Source: Novipirellula artificiosorum (GTDB taxonomy: Bacteria; Planctomycetota; Planctomycetia; Pirellulales; Pirellulaceae). Taken from it: DNA of 64,000 nucleotides. Location: contig NZ_SJPV01000007.1 in assembly GCF_007860135.1 (NCBI RefSeq), positions 329,823 to 393,822 of the forward strand, written 5' to 3'. Both the position numbers and the translations under genes were made by a program. Below are positions 17,403 through 26,200 of this stretch, piece by piece (positions within the stretch are counted from its first letter, which is position 1; every line of letters begins with the position of its first letter). Under the pieces are notes generated by a model, which did no database searches, had not been told where the DNA came from, and saw only the letters and a program-made list of their open reading frames with translations.

Positions 17403-20400
17403 TCACCCGCTCCTTAGCGACTCGAGCAACGGCATCTTGACGACTCGTATGACGGCAAGGAGTCCCGCTAAGAGTCCAAAGGCGACAATACCAAGGACAA
17501 TGACCAGCGGTTCCATCCAAGGTGGATGGATCCCGCTGATCCTGCCATAGGGCAATACGGCAAACAGCGCACACAACGCCCCGCAACCAATTCCGACTCC
17601 CAACAACATGGCCGTTTCTCGCATCACGACACCAGCCAATCGGTGCCGAGTAAACCCGACCGCTCGCATGACCGCCAACTCGCCTCGTCGCTCCAACACG
17701 CTGCGAAGTTGGGCGACCGCCAAACCGATGGTGCCGAGCAGCAGTCCGAGTGCCCCCAAGCTTTGGAACGTACGCAAATAGGTGTTCTGCACCGCTAACA
17801 TGCCTGATAAGACGTCTCGCGTTTCCGAAACATCCATCCCAACATCCCCAAGCTCGTTCTCCAGCATGGGTGCCAAAGACTCGTTGCCGCTCGACGCCAT
17901 CAAGAACAACCGATAGCCGCTGATACTGGGAAACTGCTTTTCAAAGTTGGCTTCACCAATCAGCAACTTTCCCTGCAATAGAGAATTGGAGAGCAGACCC
18001 ACGACTTGAAAGAAGACGGATTTCCCCGAATCAAATTCAAAGCCGCGAACCTCGCCGATACCGCTGTGCATCTGTAGGCTCCACATCGCGGTATTCTGAT
18101 CGATCACGACGGGGATCGGATCTTCGGCAGTTCCCGTTGCTTCCTTTGACAACAGATCCCACGGCGATTCGTCCTTGCCGGTCGGTGCAGCGGATGCCCA
18201 CTCGAAGCCAGCCAAACGATCTGCATGACGCCGGAATAGCGATGGAAAGGAACGGCGTACTCCCAACACGGTCGGCGCCGTTGCTTGGTATAAATTGTTG
18301 CAACTGGCGTCTTGCCCCTCGCGGAGCCGAAGCGGTGCGATGATGGCCGATTCAAGCTGTGATGCGTTCTCTCCAAGCAAATCTTGCTGAACATCCGCGG
18401 CGGCGAAGTCACGATAGAGAGGCTGTGCGGATTGAGCGATGAGATCAAAACCGCCGGTTCCCTTTTCGGTCGGACGAAGCTGAAATGCTGTGATCGCAAT
18501 GATTAAGAAGGAAGCGGTTGCCATCAATCCAATGGTCATCGTGCTCCGCAGCGGATTTCGAGACCCGTTTCGCACCGCCAGCGACCCGAGCGTAAGCGAG
18601 CTTTGGTCGAAATCGTTAATGATGGTTCGCGGACGCTTTAGTCGATCGTACACCACCAACATCGTCGCAATCAGAAGCAGCATACCGCCCCCCACAAAAC
18701 CGCCTGCTGCAGCTTGTCCGCCCATGCTGGCGCCCACCGACGCAATCGCCACGGCCGCAGCGGCGATGATCATTGCCGCGATGGGAAGTCTTGTCCACCG
18801 TCTCGAGTTCTTGGTCGTTGTCACAAGCTTTGCGGATGAATCGGTATCTCTTCCCGACAGCAATTGCTGTGCATCAACCCGTACGATCGACCTCGTGGTG
18901 ATCCAGAGTGTGAGCATCGCCACCCACCAACTTGCAGTCGCGCCGATCAGGATGCTCTTGAAGGTCCAGTGAAAGGTCAAGAAGGGAACCGTTACCGCAC
19001 CGACCCACCACGAACGCAGCGCAAAAAGTACAAACATGGCGTAGCCGATGCCCACGACGATGCCGATCAACACGCCGGCAGTTGCAACCAAAGCTCCTTC
19101 GCCCAGCACCACGCGACCGACACGTTGTGGCGTCCAGCCAACAGCCAACAGGGTTCCGAGTTCTTTGAGCCGACCGCTTAGACCGAGTCGAAACAGCATT
19201 GCGATCAGCATCAAGGCAGACAAAATGACAAAGAAGCTTAACGATAGGAACAACGCATCGAATGGCGTCGTGCCTCGCGAGGCATTGAGTTGTTGTTCGC
19301 GTATTGGCTGGACTGCCCAGCCCAATGCGTCGAACTGAGGTCGCAGGGAGGCCAAAATCGTGCTCGCCAATGCTTGTTCGTTTTCCCCTTCGGTGGGTTG
19401 AATCCGAAGCCCTGTGACGTGTCCAAATCGGCTGCCGAACAACCGTTGGCCTGTGGCAAGTGGCAAGAATGCTTTCGGAGTTAAACGAAAATCATTCCAG
19501 TACAGATCGTCAGCGGAGGAAATCTCCCGCTGCAAAGTAAAGGGCAAGTCCCAGTCGTTGATGGAATCTTGGTCGGTCACTCCAGGAACAAGGGGCGTGA
19601 GATCTGGATCGTTGTACACGGTGGGGGGTTGGTCAAAAACCGCCTCGCGGCCGAGGCGGAAGGGCTTCGCCGGTGCGGTGATCGGAACAATTTGAGTCAC
19701 GACCGCATCGAAAAATCGCTCCACTTCGCGGCCGTTTTCGACCTCGGGTTCATAATAGGCGACCCTTAACGGTGTCCCTACCGATGCATCAAGCTGCTTG
19801 GCAGCCCATTGGTTCAGCACCAACGGGACTGCCGCTGGGGAGGCGCCGTCCGGTCGTCGGAAATCGAGTGGCAACTCGGTTGATGAATCGATTGCGGTGA
19901 TCGTGCTGTAGGGTACCGATGCCGTCACCTGGCCCTCGTCGGACACCCGTTCGATCGCATTGGCCAAGTACGTCATCACTGGGGCAGCCCGATCGTCGCC
20001 AACACGATTGATGATGGGGTCGACCGCGATCGTGGGGATCAACAAGCGATCGCTGGTGAGCGAGAAATAGTCATAGATGGTTTCCCCGCGATCGTCGGCA
20101 GGAAAGCGTTTTTGAATGCGTTTCAATTTCAAACCGAGCGCCGGTAAATCAATCGGCAATTCATCGCGCGTGATAGGGTGAGGAAACAGCACCATGTTCG
20201 CCTGGCCGTTTCGATCCAAGGCATCGGCCACGGTTTCTCGTCGCAAGTAGACGTTCCTTGGCGACGCTTGGCTTGGCAATATCGCAAATCGTCCAAGCCC
20301 TTGGTCAGGAAGGATGTCCAACACCGTCATTCGTGGCAAGCCTTCGCTTTGGACATCGCGGCGTCCCAACGGGCTGTCGGCAGGTACCGCCTGTTCAACA

Positions 20401-20927
20401 GGGAGCCGAACCGTGATGGTATCGCCGACGGTAACGTTCAGCTCGGACGCAGCCGATTGATTTAGCACGACACCGTCGTCGGTCGGCAAACGGCTCGGTC
20501 GTACATCACCCACGTCCAAATTCCAAAATGCCTCGTCGCAGCCAATCAACTGCACCGATCCCGCTCTTTGGATCGTTTTTTCCGTTTTGTGTTCTGCGAT
20601 TCCAGAAGGAAAGAAGAGAACAGCCGCGGCGCCTCGGTTTTCTGCGACGATTTTGTCGCTTTGGAAGAATGATCCGGGTGCGACGATTGAATCGGTCATC
20701 CCGAGGCGTTCGACGGTCAACGCTCGCAAGCTTCCTCGCATCGAGTCCCCAACCAGAAGTGCTCCGACGATCACGGCGGTTGCCGTAGCAACCCCGATCG
20801 CGACGGATGCTGATATTCGCTTGCCGTGGCGAACGGACCGAGCGATCAGCGAAGAAAGTCCGAAATTGCGTCTTGGCATCTGACCGAGGCTCCTTGGAAG
20901 TGATGTTCCCGTCTGGGCGTTTGGCAT
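17403..20927 (-). CDS. Giant FtsX-family ABC permease without adjacent ATPase
   Basis: About 1,174 residues. It has an N-terminal helix (ISASVAIGVATATAVIVGAL), a long periplasmic region of about 500 residues, a central block of helices (FFVILSALMLIAMLFRLGLS and neighbours), a second periplasmic domain, and a final FtsX block ending in LVIVLGIVAFGLLAGLLAVI. This is the two-copy FtsX arrangement of large lipoprotein-release-like permeases. Two starts are plausible: ATG 20927 (AAGGA seven bases upstream, used here) and ATG 20879 (AAGGAG ten bases upstream). No ATPase gene adjoins it. The TolC-like gene is divergent. Confidence 0.85.
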   Translation of the reverse strand: MPNAQTGTSLPRSLGQMPRRNFGLSSLIARSVRHGKRISASVAIGVATATAVIVGALLVGDSMRGSLRALTVERLGMTDSIVAPGSFFQSDKIVAENRGAAAVLFFPSGIAEHKTEKTIQRAGSVQLIGCDEAFWNLDVGDVRPSRLPTDDGVVLNQSAASELNVTVGDTITVRLPVEQAVPADSPLGRRDVQSEGLPRMTVLDILPDQGLGRFAILPSQASPRNVYLRRETVADALDRNGQANMVLFPHPITRDELPIDLPALGLKLKRIQKRFPADDRGETIYDYFSLTSDRLLIPTIAVDPIINRVGDDRAAPVMTYLANAIERVSDEGQVTASVPYSTITAIDSSTELPLDFRRPDGASPAAVPLVLNQWAAKQLDASVGTPLRVAYYEPEVENGREVERFFDAVVTQIVPITAPAKPFRLGREAVFDQPPTVYNDPDLTPLVPGVTDQDSINDWDLPFTLQREISSADDLYWNDFRLTPKAFLPLATGQRLFGSRFGHVTGLRIQPTEGENEQALASTILASLRPQFDALGWAVQPIREQQLNASRGTTPFDALFLSLSFFVILSALMLIAMLFRLGLSGRLKELGTLLAVGWTPQRVGRVVLGEGALVATAGVLIGIVVGIGYAMFVLFALRSWWVGAVTVPFLTFHWTFKSILIGATASWWVAMLTLWITTRSIVRVDAQQLLSGRDTDSSAKLVTTTKNSRRWTRLPIAAMIIAAAAVAIASVGASMGGQAAAGGFVGGGMLLLIATMLVVYDRLKRPRTIINDFDQSSLTLGSLAVRNGSRNPLRSTMTIGLMATASFLIIAITAFQLRPTEKGTGGFDLIAQSAQPLYRDFAAADVQQDLLGENASQLESAIIAPLRLREGQDASCNNLYQATAPTVLGVRRSFPSLFRRHADRLAGFEWASAAPTGKDESPWDLLSKEATGTAEDPIPVVIDQNTAMWSLQMHSGIGEVRGFEFDSGKSVFFQVVGLLSNSLLQGKLLIGEANFEKQFPSISGYRLFLMASSGNESLAPMLENELGDVGMDVSETRDVLSGMLAVQNTYLRTFQSLGALGLLLGTIGLAVAQLRSVLERRGELAVMRAVGFTRHRLAGVVMRETAMLLGVGIGCGALCALFAVLPYGRISGIHPPWMEPLVIVLGIVAFGLLAGLLAVIRVVKMPLLESLRSG

Positions 20928-20998
20928 ACACGATTCCTTACAACATGCATAGTTGCCGTAACCGACATCGTGACGGTTGTGCAGTGTTTGGCAAGCGT

Positions 20999-21027
20999 CC
21001 CTCACGTGGGTGTAGATGACGTGAGGG
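20999..21027. promoter_or_regulatory. Inverted repeat in divergent promoter region
   Basis: A perfect 9-bp inverted repeat, CCCTCACGT and ACGTGAGGG, separated by 11 bases. It lies in the 108-base gap between the permease start and the TolC-like start. The right arm contains the GAGGG that would serve as ribosome binding site for the ATG at 21036. It could be an operator dyad controlling both genes or an RNA hairpin hiding the ribosome binding site. Confidence 0.6.
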
Positions 21028-21035
21028 TACATCCG

Positions 21036-23126
21036 ATGCTTGACAGCATACAGCCTAGAACTATTGGCAAAAGGATGTGCCGAATCGTGGCCGCTTCACT
21101 AAACCAATCGTCGATTTCCCTGAAGCATCGCCGCAGCCGCCGTCGCTGGTGTTTGGCGGCAGCCATTCTGATCGCGACCGCGGGGTGCAGTTCCGCGAAT
21201 CGCGGAGGTTTTCCCTATCGGAAGGCTGCGCCGGTGAAGCCGGAGGAACGATCGTGCGGGACGACGTCGCCGCCCGGGGACGCGCTGATTGCAGAGGAGC
21301 TCCCTGCGAAGCTGTCGCCCTTCCAATTGGCCGCATTTCAAGGCCATGGGGATCCGAAAGCCGAGCCTACCCAATCTGCGGCCCAAGATCTAATGGAATT
21401 GAGCGATCAAGCGGAGCAGCAGCTCGATCAGGATTCTTGGCTGGGCACCAAAAAGGTCACCCGCCATCCGGCGGGTCCTGGGACCCTTTCCTCGCCGAAC
21501 ACTTTCGCCTACGCGACCGATCCTGAGACGGCGACAAAGCGTCCAATCACGCAAAATGAAGTGATTGCGATGGCATTGGCGAGCAGCCCCGTGCTGAAGC
21601 CTCTGGGGCTGCGGATCTTGGCTCATCCCGAAACGGCCACCACTGTTTTCGACACCGGCATTGCCGCAAGCGATCCGTACTTTGGGCCGCAAGCGGCGTT
21701 GGCCGAGTTTGACAGTGTTTTGTCGGCCAGTGTCTCGTCGCAAAACAATGATCGTGTTTTCAACAATGCGACGTTGGGTGGTGACGTCCAAGAATTGTTG
21801 CAAGATTACGCCAATCTGACCGGTCGCGTACAAAAGCGAAGTCAAAATGGTGCGATCTGGGACATCAACACGATCAAGCTGTACGACAACAACAACCGAA
21901 CGGGAAACATCTTTCCGAACTACTGGGAAACGCAACTCGAAGCAGGGGTACGACAACCTTTGTTGCGTGGTGCTGGACGTGAATTTAACTTGATCGCCGG
22001 CCCCAACGCACAGCCTGGTTTCAATTTCTCCAATGGGATTCTGATCGCGAGACTCAACAATCGGATCAGCGACACCGATTTTGAAATCGCAGTGCGGACG
22101 TTCGTCCGTGACCTGTACGCGGTCTATTGGGACTTGAAACGCCAATATCGACACTATGACAGTGTCATCGCTGCTCGCGACATGGCTTATCAAACGTGGC
22201 AAAGCGTTCTCGCTCGAAGTGAAGCGAAGCTGGGCGGCGGTGAAGCAAACAAAGAGGCCCAGTCACGGGCGAAGTATTACCGCTACTGCCGAGAAGCAGA
22301 AATGGCAATCGGCGGCAGCAGCGGTCAAGGTGGCGTGTTGGCGACGGAGCGACGATTGCGCCAAATGATCGGGTTGCCGAACCAGCCACACGAATTGCTG
22401 TTCCCGGTTGACGAAGATGTGTTAGCCGAGTTCTCCTTCGATCTCGACACGACGGTGGCGCGGGCGATGATGAACCGGTCGGAGTTGAAGCGGCAACGAT
22501 TGAAGGTTCAGCAGCAAGAACTGCGATTGGTGGCGACAAAGAACTTCTTGTTGCCGCAATTGGATTTGATCGGTCGCTATCGGCTGCGTGGCTTTGGCGA
22601 TGATTTGACTGGCGATGGAGAAAGGTTTAGCAGCGCCTACAAGGACTTCTTCTCGCTTGACCACCAAGAATTCGAATTTGGCGTTGAGATGGGCGTTGTC
22701 GCCGGGCAGCGACAAGCTCGTGCGGCTGTGCGGAACGCGACACTGCAACTCGCCAAAGACCGTAGCATTCTGCTGGAGCAACAACGGACGCTGCAATTTG
22801 AATTGACCGATGCCGTTGCGGAGGTTGAAACCGCCTTCGATGCGATGGAGTTTTCGCGGCTGCAAGCCGAAGCCGTCCGAGCCCGCTTGAAATCCTCCGA
22901 AGTCCTGTTTGAAGCCGACAAGATCCAAATTGAATTCCTCCTCGACGCTCAGGAGGATCTCTTGCAAGCTGAACTCAGCTACGCGACCGATTTGTCGAGG
23001 TACGCGTTGTCGTTGGTTTCGGTCAGTGCCGACACGGGCTCGCTTTTGCAAGACCTCGGCATCGTGCTGCAGAGAGATTGCAACCAAACACATCTGATAG
23101 GGCCAACGGAGTCGATTGGCAACTAA
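21036..23126 (+). CDS. TolC-like outer-membrane efflux lipoprotein
   Basis: About 696 residues. The N-terminal basic segment is followed by a hydrophobic stretch and a lipobox, LIATAGCSS, so the mature protein should be lipid-anchored. The body carries the long alpha-helical coiled coils of the TolC/OEP fold: ATKNFLLPQLDLIGRYRLRG, VRNATLQLAKDRSILLEQQR, and a final AQEDLLQAELSYATDLSRYA. It is longer than E. coli TolC (about 470 mature residues) because of an N-terminal extension of about 170 residues. Starts at 20970, 21036 and 21075 are all open; 21036 has GAGGG eight bases upstream. It is a candidate outer-membrane channel for the adaptors in this window. Confidence 0.85.
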   Translation: MLDSIQPRTIGKRMCRIVAASLNQSSISLKHRRSRRRWCLAAAILIATAGCSSANRGGFPYRKAAPVKPEERSCGTTSPPGDALIAEELPAKLSPFQLAAFQGHGDPKAEPTQSAAQDLMELSDQAEQQLDQDSWLGTKKVTRHPAGPGTLSSPNTFAYATDPETATKRPITQNEVIAMALASSPVLKPLGLRILAHPETATTVFDTGIAASDPYFGPQAALAEFDSVLSASVSSQNNDRVFNNATLGGDVQELLQDYANLTGRVQKRSQNGAIWDINTIKLYDNNNRTGNIFPNYWETQLEAGVRQPLLRGAGREFNLIAGPNAQPGFNFSNGILIARLNNRISDTDFEIAVRTFVRDLYAVYWDLKRQYRHYDSVIAARDMAYQTWQSVLARSEAKLGGGEANKEAQSRAKYYRYCREAEMAIGGSSGQGGVLATERRLRQMIGLPNQPHELLFPVDEDVLAEFSFDLDTTVARAMMNRSELKRQRLKVQQQELRLVATKNFLLPQLDLIGRYRLRGFGDDLTGDGERFSSAYKDFFSLDHQEFEFGVEMGVVAGQRQARAAVRNATLQLAKDRSILLEQQRTLQFELTDAVAEVETAFDAMEFSRLQAEAVRARLKSSEVLFEADKIQIEFLLDAQEDLLQAELSYATDLSRYALSLVSVSADTGSLLQDLGIVLQRDCNQTHLIGPTESIGN

Positions 23127-23261
23127 GAACTTATCCGAAAAGGGGTTTGACCCTCTCTTGGTCTGAGCGTATCGGTAGCGAATCCATTGGAAAACAAAGA
23201 GTTTGTTGAGCAATCGAAACGTCGGTCGACAAAGGGTCAGACCCCTTTTCGGATAGGTTCT
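23126..23261. repeat. Long inverted repeat joining two convergent stops
   Basis: Arms of 29 bases (23126-23154 and 23233-23261) match at 27 positions as reverse complements; each contains CCGAAAAGGGGT. They enclose 78 bases with no gene. The left arm starts on the last base of the TolC-like stop codon, and the right arm ends inside the gspF stop codon. This may be an inserted palindromic element that supplied both terminators. No open reading frame or transposase is present. Confidence 0.85.
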
Positions 23262-24480
23262 AAAGTGCCGTGCTGCTCTTTAAGACCGGAACGAGCAAGG
23301 CCATGACGACCGCGAGGACAAGGATGGCCATCACCAACAGCATGATCGGCTCAAGCAACCGTACGAACAAGTCGAGTCGCCGGAACGTCCGCTTTTCAAG
23401 CGAATCGGCGATGTCGGGCAAGACCGTTTCGAGTGAGTTACTCTCTTCGCCAACGCTGATCATCTCGGTGACATTTGCCGGCAAATAGCCCGATGCACGT
23501 AGCGGCGTTGCCAAGCTCTCCCCGCTACGAATGTTCTCGGTCGCATCCGCAATCGATCGACTCAACAGCCGATTGCCCGTCGCGCTCCGGCTGATTTCCA
23601 GAGACTTAATGATCGGCACGCCGTTGCCCAGCAGTGTTCCCAAGACGCGGCAAAAACGGGCAACCGAGAGGTTCATCAGGATGTCGCCAAGTACCGGGAT
23701 CTTTAATTTGACTCGGTCGGCCCATTCCTTTCCCGATTCCGTATTGAGTTTCATCTTGATCGCGATCACGGCCAGGAAAATCAGGATCAACACGATCCAA
23801 CCATAGCTCTGCAGAAAACTGCTGAAAGCGAGTAGCCATTCGGTTGCCCAAGGCATTTGGCCCTTCTTACGCAATCGCTCAAATAGCAGTTCAAACTTTG
23901 GGACAAAGAACACCAACAACACGGTGATCACCACCGTGCCGACCGAGAACAGGAACACCGGATAGGCCATCGCACTGATCGTGCGGCCTTTCAGGTCTTC
24001 CTGCAATTCGGTAAAGGTTCCGACGCGGTCGAGGGCATCTTCCAGAAAACCGCCCTCGCTGCCGGCGCGGACCATGTTCACACTCATCTCACTAAACACG
24101 CCTGGGTAGCGTGAGAAGGCTTCACCGAGTGGTTCCCCATCTTCGACCCGTGCCCGCACGTCCGCGACGACTTCCTTCAGTACCTTGTCGGATGTCTGCG
24201 AACTGAGCACATTGAGCGACCGAATCATGGGCACTCCACTGCGCAGCAGCGATGCCAATTGGCCATAAAAGACGGACATGGTTTGGCCATTGACGCGTTT
24301 ACTTGCTCCGAACAGGGACGACATTGTCGTGGCGTTGGTCTTTGCAAGATCGTCGACTTGAACAGGAAACAACGAACGCTCAGACAAAATCCCTGCGACC
24401 TCGCGTTCTCCGTTCGCTTCGATCGTTCCGGTCACTTGTTGGCCCGACAGATCACGAGCGATGTAGGAAAACGTTGGCAT
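23260..24480 (-). CDS. gspF: Type II secretion / pilus inner-membrane platform protein GspF
   Basis: A 406-residue protein with the normal length and two-repeat layout of GspF/PilC. The N-terminal MPTFSYIARDLSGQQVTG is typical. Two T2SSF domains follow, with FYGQLASLLRSGVPMIRSLN in the first and FCRVLGTLLGNGVPIIKSLE in the second, and three membrane helices including the C-terminal LLVMAILVLAVVMALLVPVL. It anchors the GspE motor and assembles pseudopilins. It is the last gene of the operon, one base after the gspE stop. The stop codon lies in the long inverted repeat. Confidence 0.95.
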   Translation of the reverse strand: MPTFSYIARDLSGQQVTGTIEANGEREVAGILSERSLFPVQVDDLAKTNATTMSSLFGASKRVNGQTMSVFYGQLASLLRSGVPMIRSLNVLSSQTSDKVLKEVVADVRARVEDGEPLGEAFSRYPGVFSEMSVNMVRAGSEGGFLEDALDRVGTFTELQEDLKGRTISAMAYPVFLFSVGTVVITVLLVFFVPKFELLFERLRKKGQMPWATEWLLAFSSFLQSYGWIVLILIFLAVIAIKMKLNTESGKEWADRVKLKIPVLGDILMNLSVARFCRVLGTLLGNGVPIIKSLEISRSATGNRLLSRSIADATENIRSGESLATPLRASGYLPANVTEMISVGEESNSLETVLPDIADSLEKRTFRRLDLFVRLLEPIMLLVMAILVLAVVMALLVPVLKSSTAL

Positions 24481-24481
24481 A

Positions 24482-26173
24482 TTAAACGGCCTCGCCTCGA
24501 GTCACTCGAAGCACTTCGTCCACGCTGGTATCGCCTGCGATGACTTTGTCCCAGGCATCCATTCGCAACGTCCGCATCCCATGTTTGATTGCCGCGCGTC
24601 GGATATCCCAACTGCTCGCTCGTTCTTGAGCCAATTGTCGGATATCTTCGTTGCTGACCAGCAATTCGTAGATCCCCATCCGTCCACTGTAACCGACGTG
24701 GCGGCATTCACGGCACCCCGTGCTGTGATAGAGCGTCGAATCACCGGCGCGGTCCCAAGGAAAATCGCTTGGCAGTTCTTCCTTGGTTGGCTGGTACGCT
24801 TGTTTACAATGTTTGCACAATCGCCGAACCAGTCGTTGAGCCATCACGGCTTCGACGGTCCCGGCGACCAAAAACGGTTCGACGCCCATGTCGCCCATCC
24901 GGGTGAACGCTCCGGCGGCATCGTTGGTGTGCAACGTGCTGAAGACCAAGTGACCGGTCAACGACGCTTGGATCGCGTTTTCCGCCGTTTCCAAGTCGCG
25001 GATTTCCCCCACCAAAACAATGTCGGGGTCATGTCGCAAAATGCTCCGGAGTGATGCCGCGAAGGTCAATCCAATCTTGGGGTGCACTTGGATCTGGTTG
25101 ATCCCGTCAAGTTGGTATTCAACCGGGTCTTCGGTCGTGATGATCTTGGTTTCCGGACTGCGGATCTGAAGCAAGCTGCTGTACAGCGTGGTGGTTTTAC
25201 CCGATCCCGTAGGACCCGTCACCAAGACAATGCCGTGCGGATAGGTGATGATTTCGCTGAACGTATCGTAGACCTCATTGTTCATCCCTAAGCTTTTTAG
25301 GTCGAACACCATCGACGACTTGTCAAGCACACGCATGACCAAGCCTTCACCGTGGATCATCGGGATCACGCTCAAACGAATGTCCACTTCACGGCCATGC
25401 ACTCGCAGTTTGATCCGCCCGTCCTGCGGCAATCGTTTCTCGGCGATGTTCAATCGGGCGAGAATCTTCAAACGACTGATGATTGCCGCTTGAAACCGAT
25501 TGATCTCAGGGGGAACCGGTTGTTGATGAAGGATGCCGTCGATCCGATAACGGATTTGAAGCCCGTCGGATTGTGATTCGATGTGAACATCGCTGGCACG
25601 CACTTCGATGGCTTCCAGCAGGATTTCATTCACCAAACGAACCACCGACGCTTCCTGCGCCATCTCGCTCAACTCGCTGCCGTCGGTCTCGATCTGGTCG
25701 AGCAATTCGACTTCTTCGTCGCCTTTGGCCGCCATCAAACCTTCGACGGTTTCGCTACCGACGCCGAGGTGCTGCTTCACCAAGCGGGCGATCTCGGCAC
25801 GTTCGGCCACGACCGGGACAATGCTCTTGCCCGTTGCGGCACTGGCCTCGTCGAGCGGGTACAGATCGAGGGGATCGGACGTCGCCACCACAATGGCTCC
25901 TTCGTCAAATCCGATCGGAAAGAGCGATTGGCGATAGATCAGTTTTTGCGGAAAGCCTTCGAGCGCCCTCAAGTCGATGTCCGTTTCTCGCAGATCGACA
26001 TAATCAAGCCCCACCTCTTCGGCCAAGGCCTTCAACGCATCTCGCTCATCAACATAGCCAAGCGAAATGGCCGCTTGAACGATGTTGGGTGCATTGTTTT
26101 TGCGACTCTGCTCAAGCTGTTCGCTGCTCAGCAGGCCACGACGTTTCAGAATTTCACCCGCGTGCATGATCAT
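24482..26173 (-). CDS. gspE: Type II secretion / pilus assembly ATPase GspE
   Basis: A 563-residue secretion ATPase. The N1 domain (T2SSE_N, about residues 1-150) is followed by the linker QEASVVRLVNEILLEAIEVR and the ATPase domain, with Walker A GPTGSGKTTTLYSS near 320, Asp and His boxes (TEDPVEYQLDGINQIQVH), Walker B DPDIVLVGEIRD, and the zinc-binding tetracysteine CKHC...CREC typical of GspE/PilB. It powers pseudopilus or pilus assembly. It lies 27 bases after the secretin-like gene. ATG 26167 is a possible alternative start two codons in. Confidence 0.96.
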   Translation of the reverse strand: MIMHAGEILKRRGLLSSEQLEQSRKNNAPNIVQAAISLGYVDERDALKALAEEVGLDYVDLRETDIDLRALEGFPQKLIYRQSLFPIGFDEGAIVVATSDPLDLYPLDEASAATGKSIVPVVAERAEIARLVKQHLGVGSETVEGLMAAKGDEEVELLDQIETDGSELSEMAQEASVVRLVNEILLEAIEVRASDVHIESQSDGLQIRYRIDGILHQQPVPPEINRFQAAIISRLKILARLNIAEKRLPQDGRIKLRVHGREVDIRLSVIPMIHGEGLVMRVLDKSSMVFDLKSLGMNNEVYDTFSEIITYPHGIVLVTGPTGSGKTTTLYSSLLQIRSPETKIITTEDPVEYQLDGINQIQVHPKIGLTFAASLRSILRHDPDIVLVGEIRDLETAENAIQASLTGHLVFSTLHTNDAAGAFTRMGDMGVEPFLVAGTVEAVMAQRLVRRLCKHCKQAYQPTKEELPSDFPWDRAGDSTLYHSTGCRECRHVGYSGRMGIYELLVSNEDIRQLAQERASSWDIRRAAIKHGMRTLRMDAWDKVIAGDTSVDEVLRVTRGEAV

Positions 26174-26200
26174 CTCTTTTCCATCCCTTATAACACGAAC

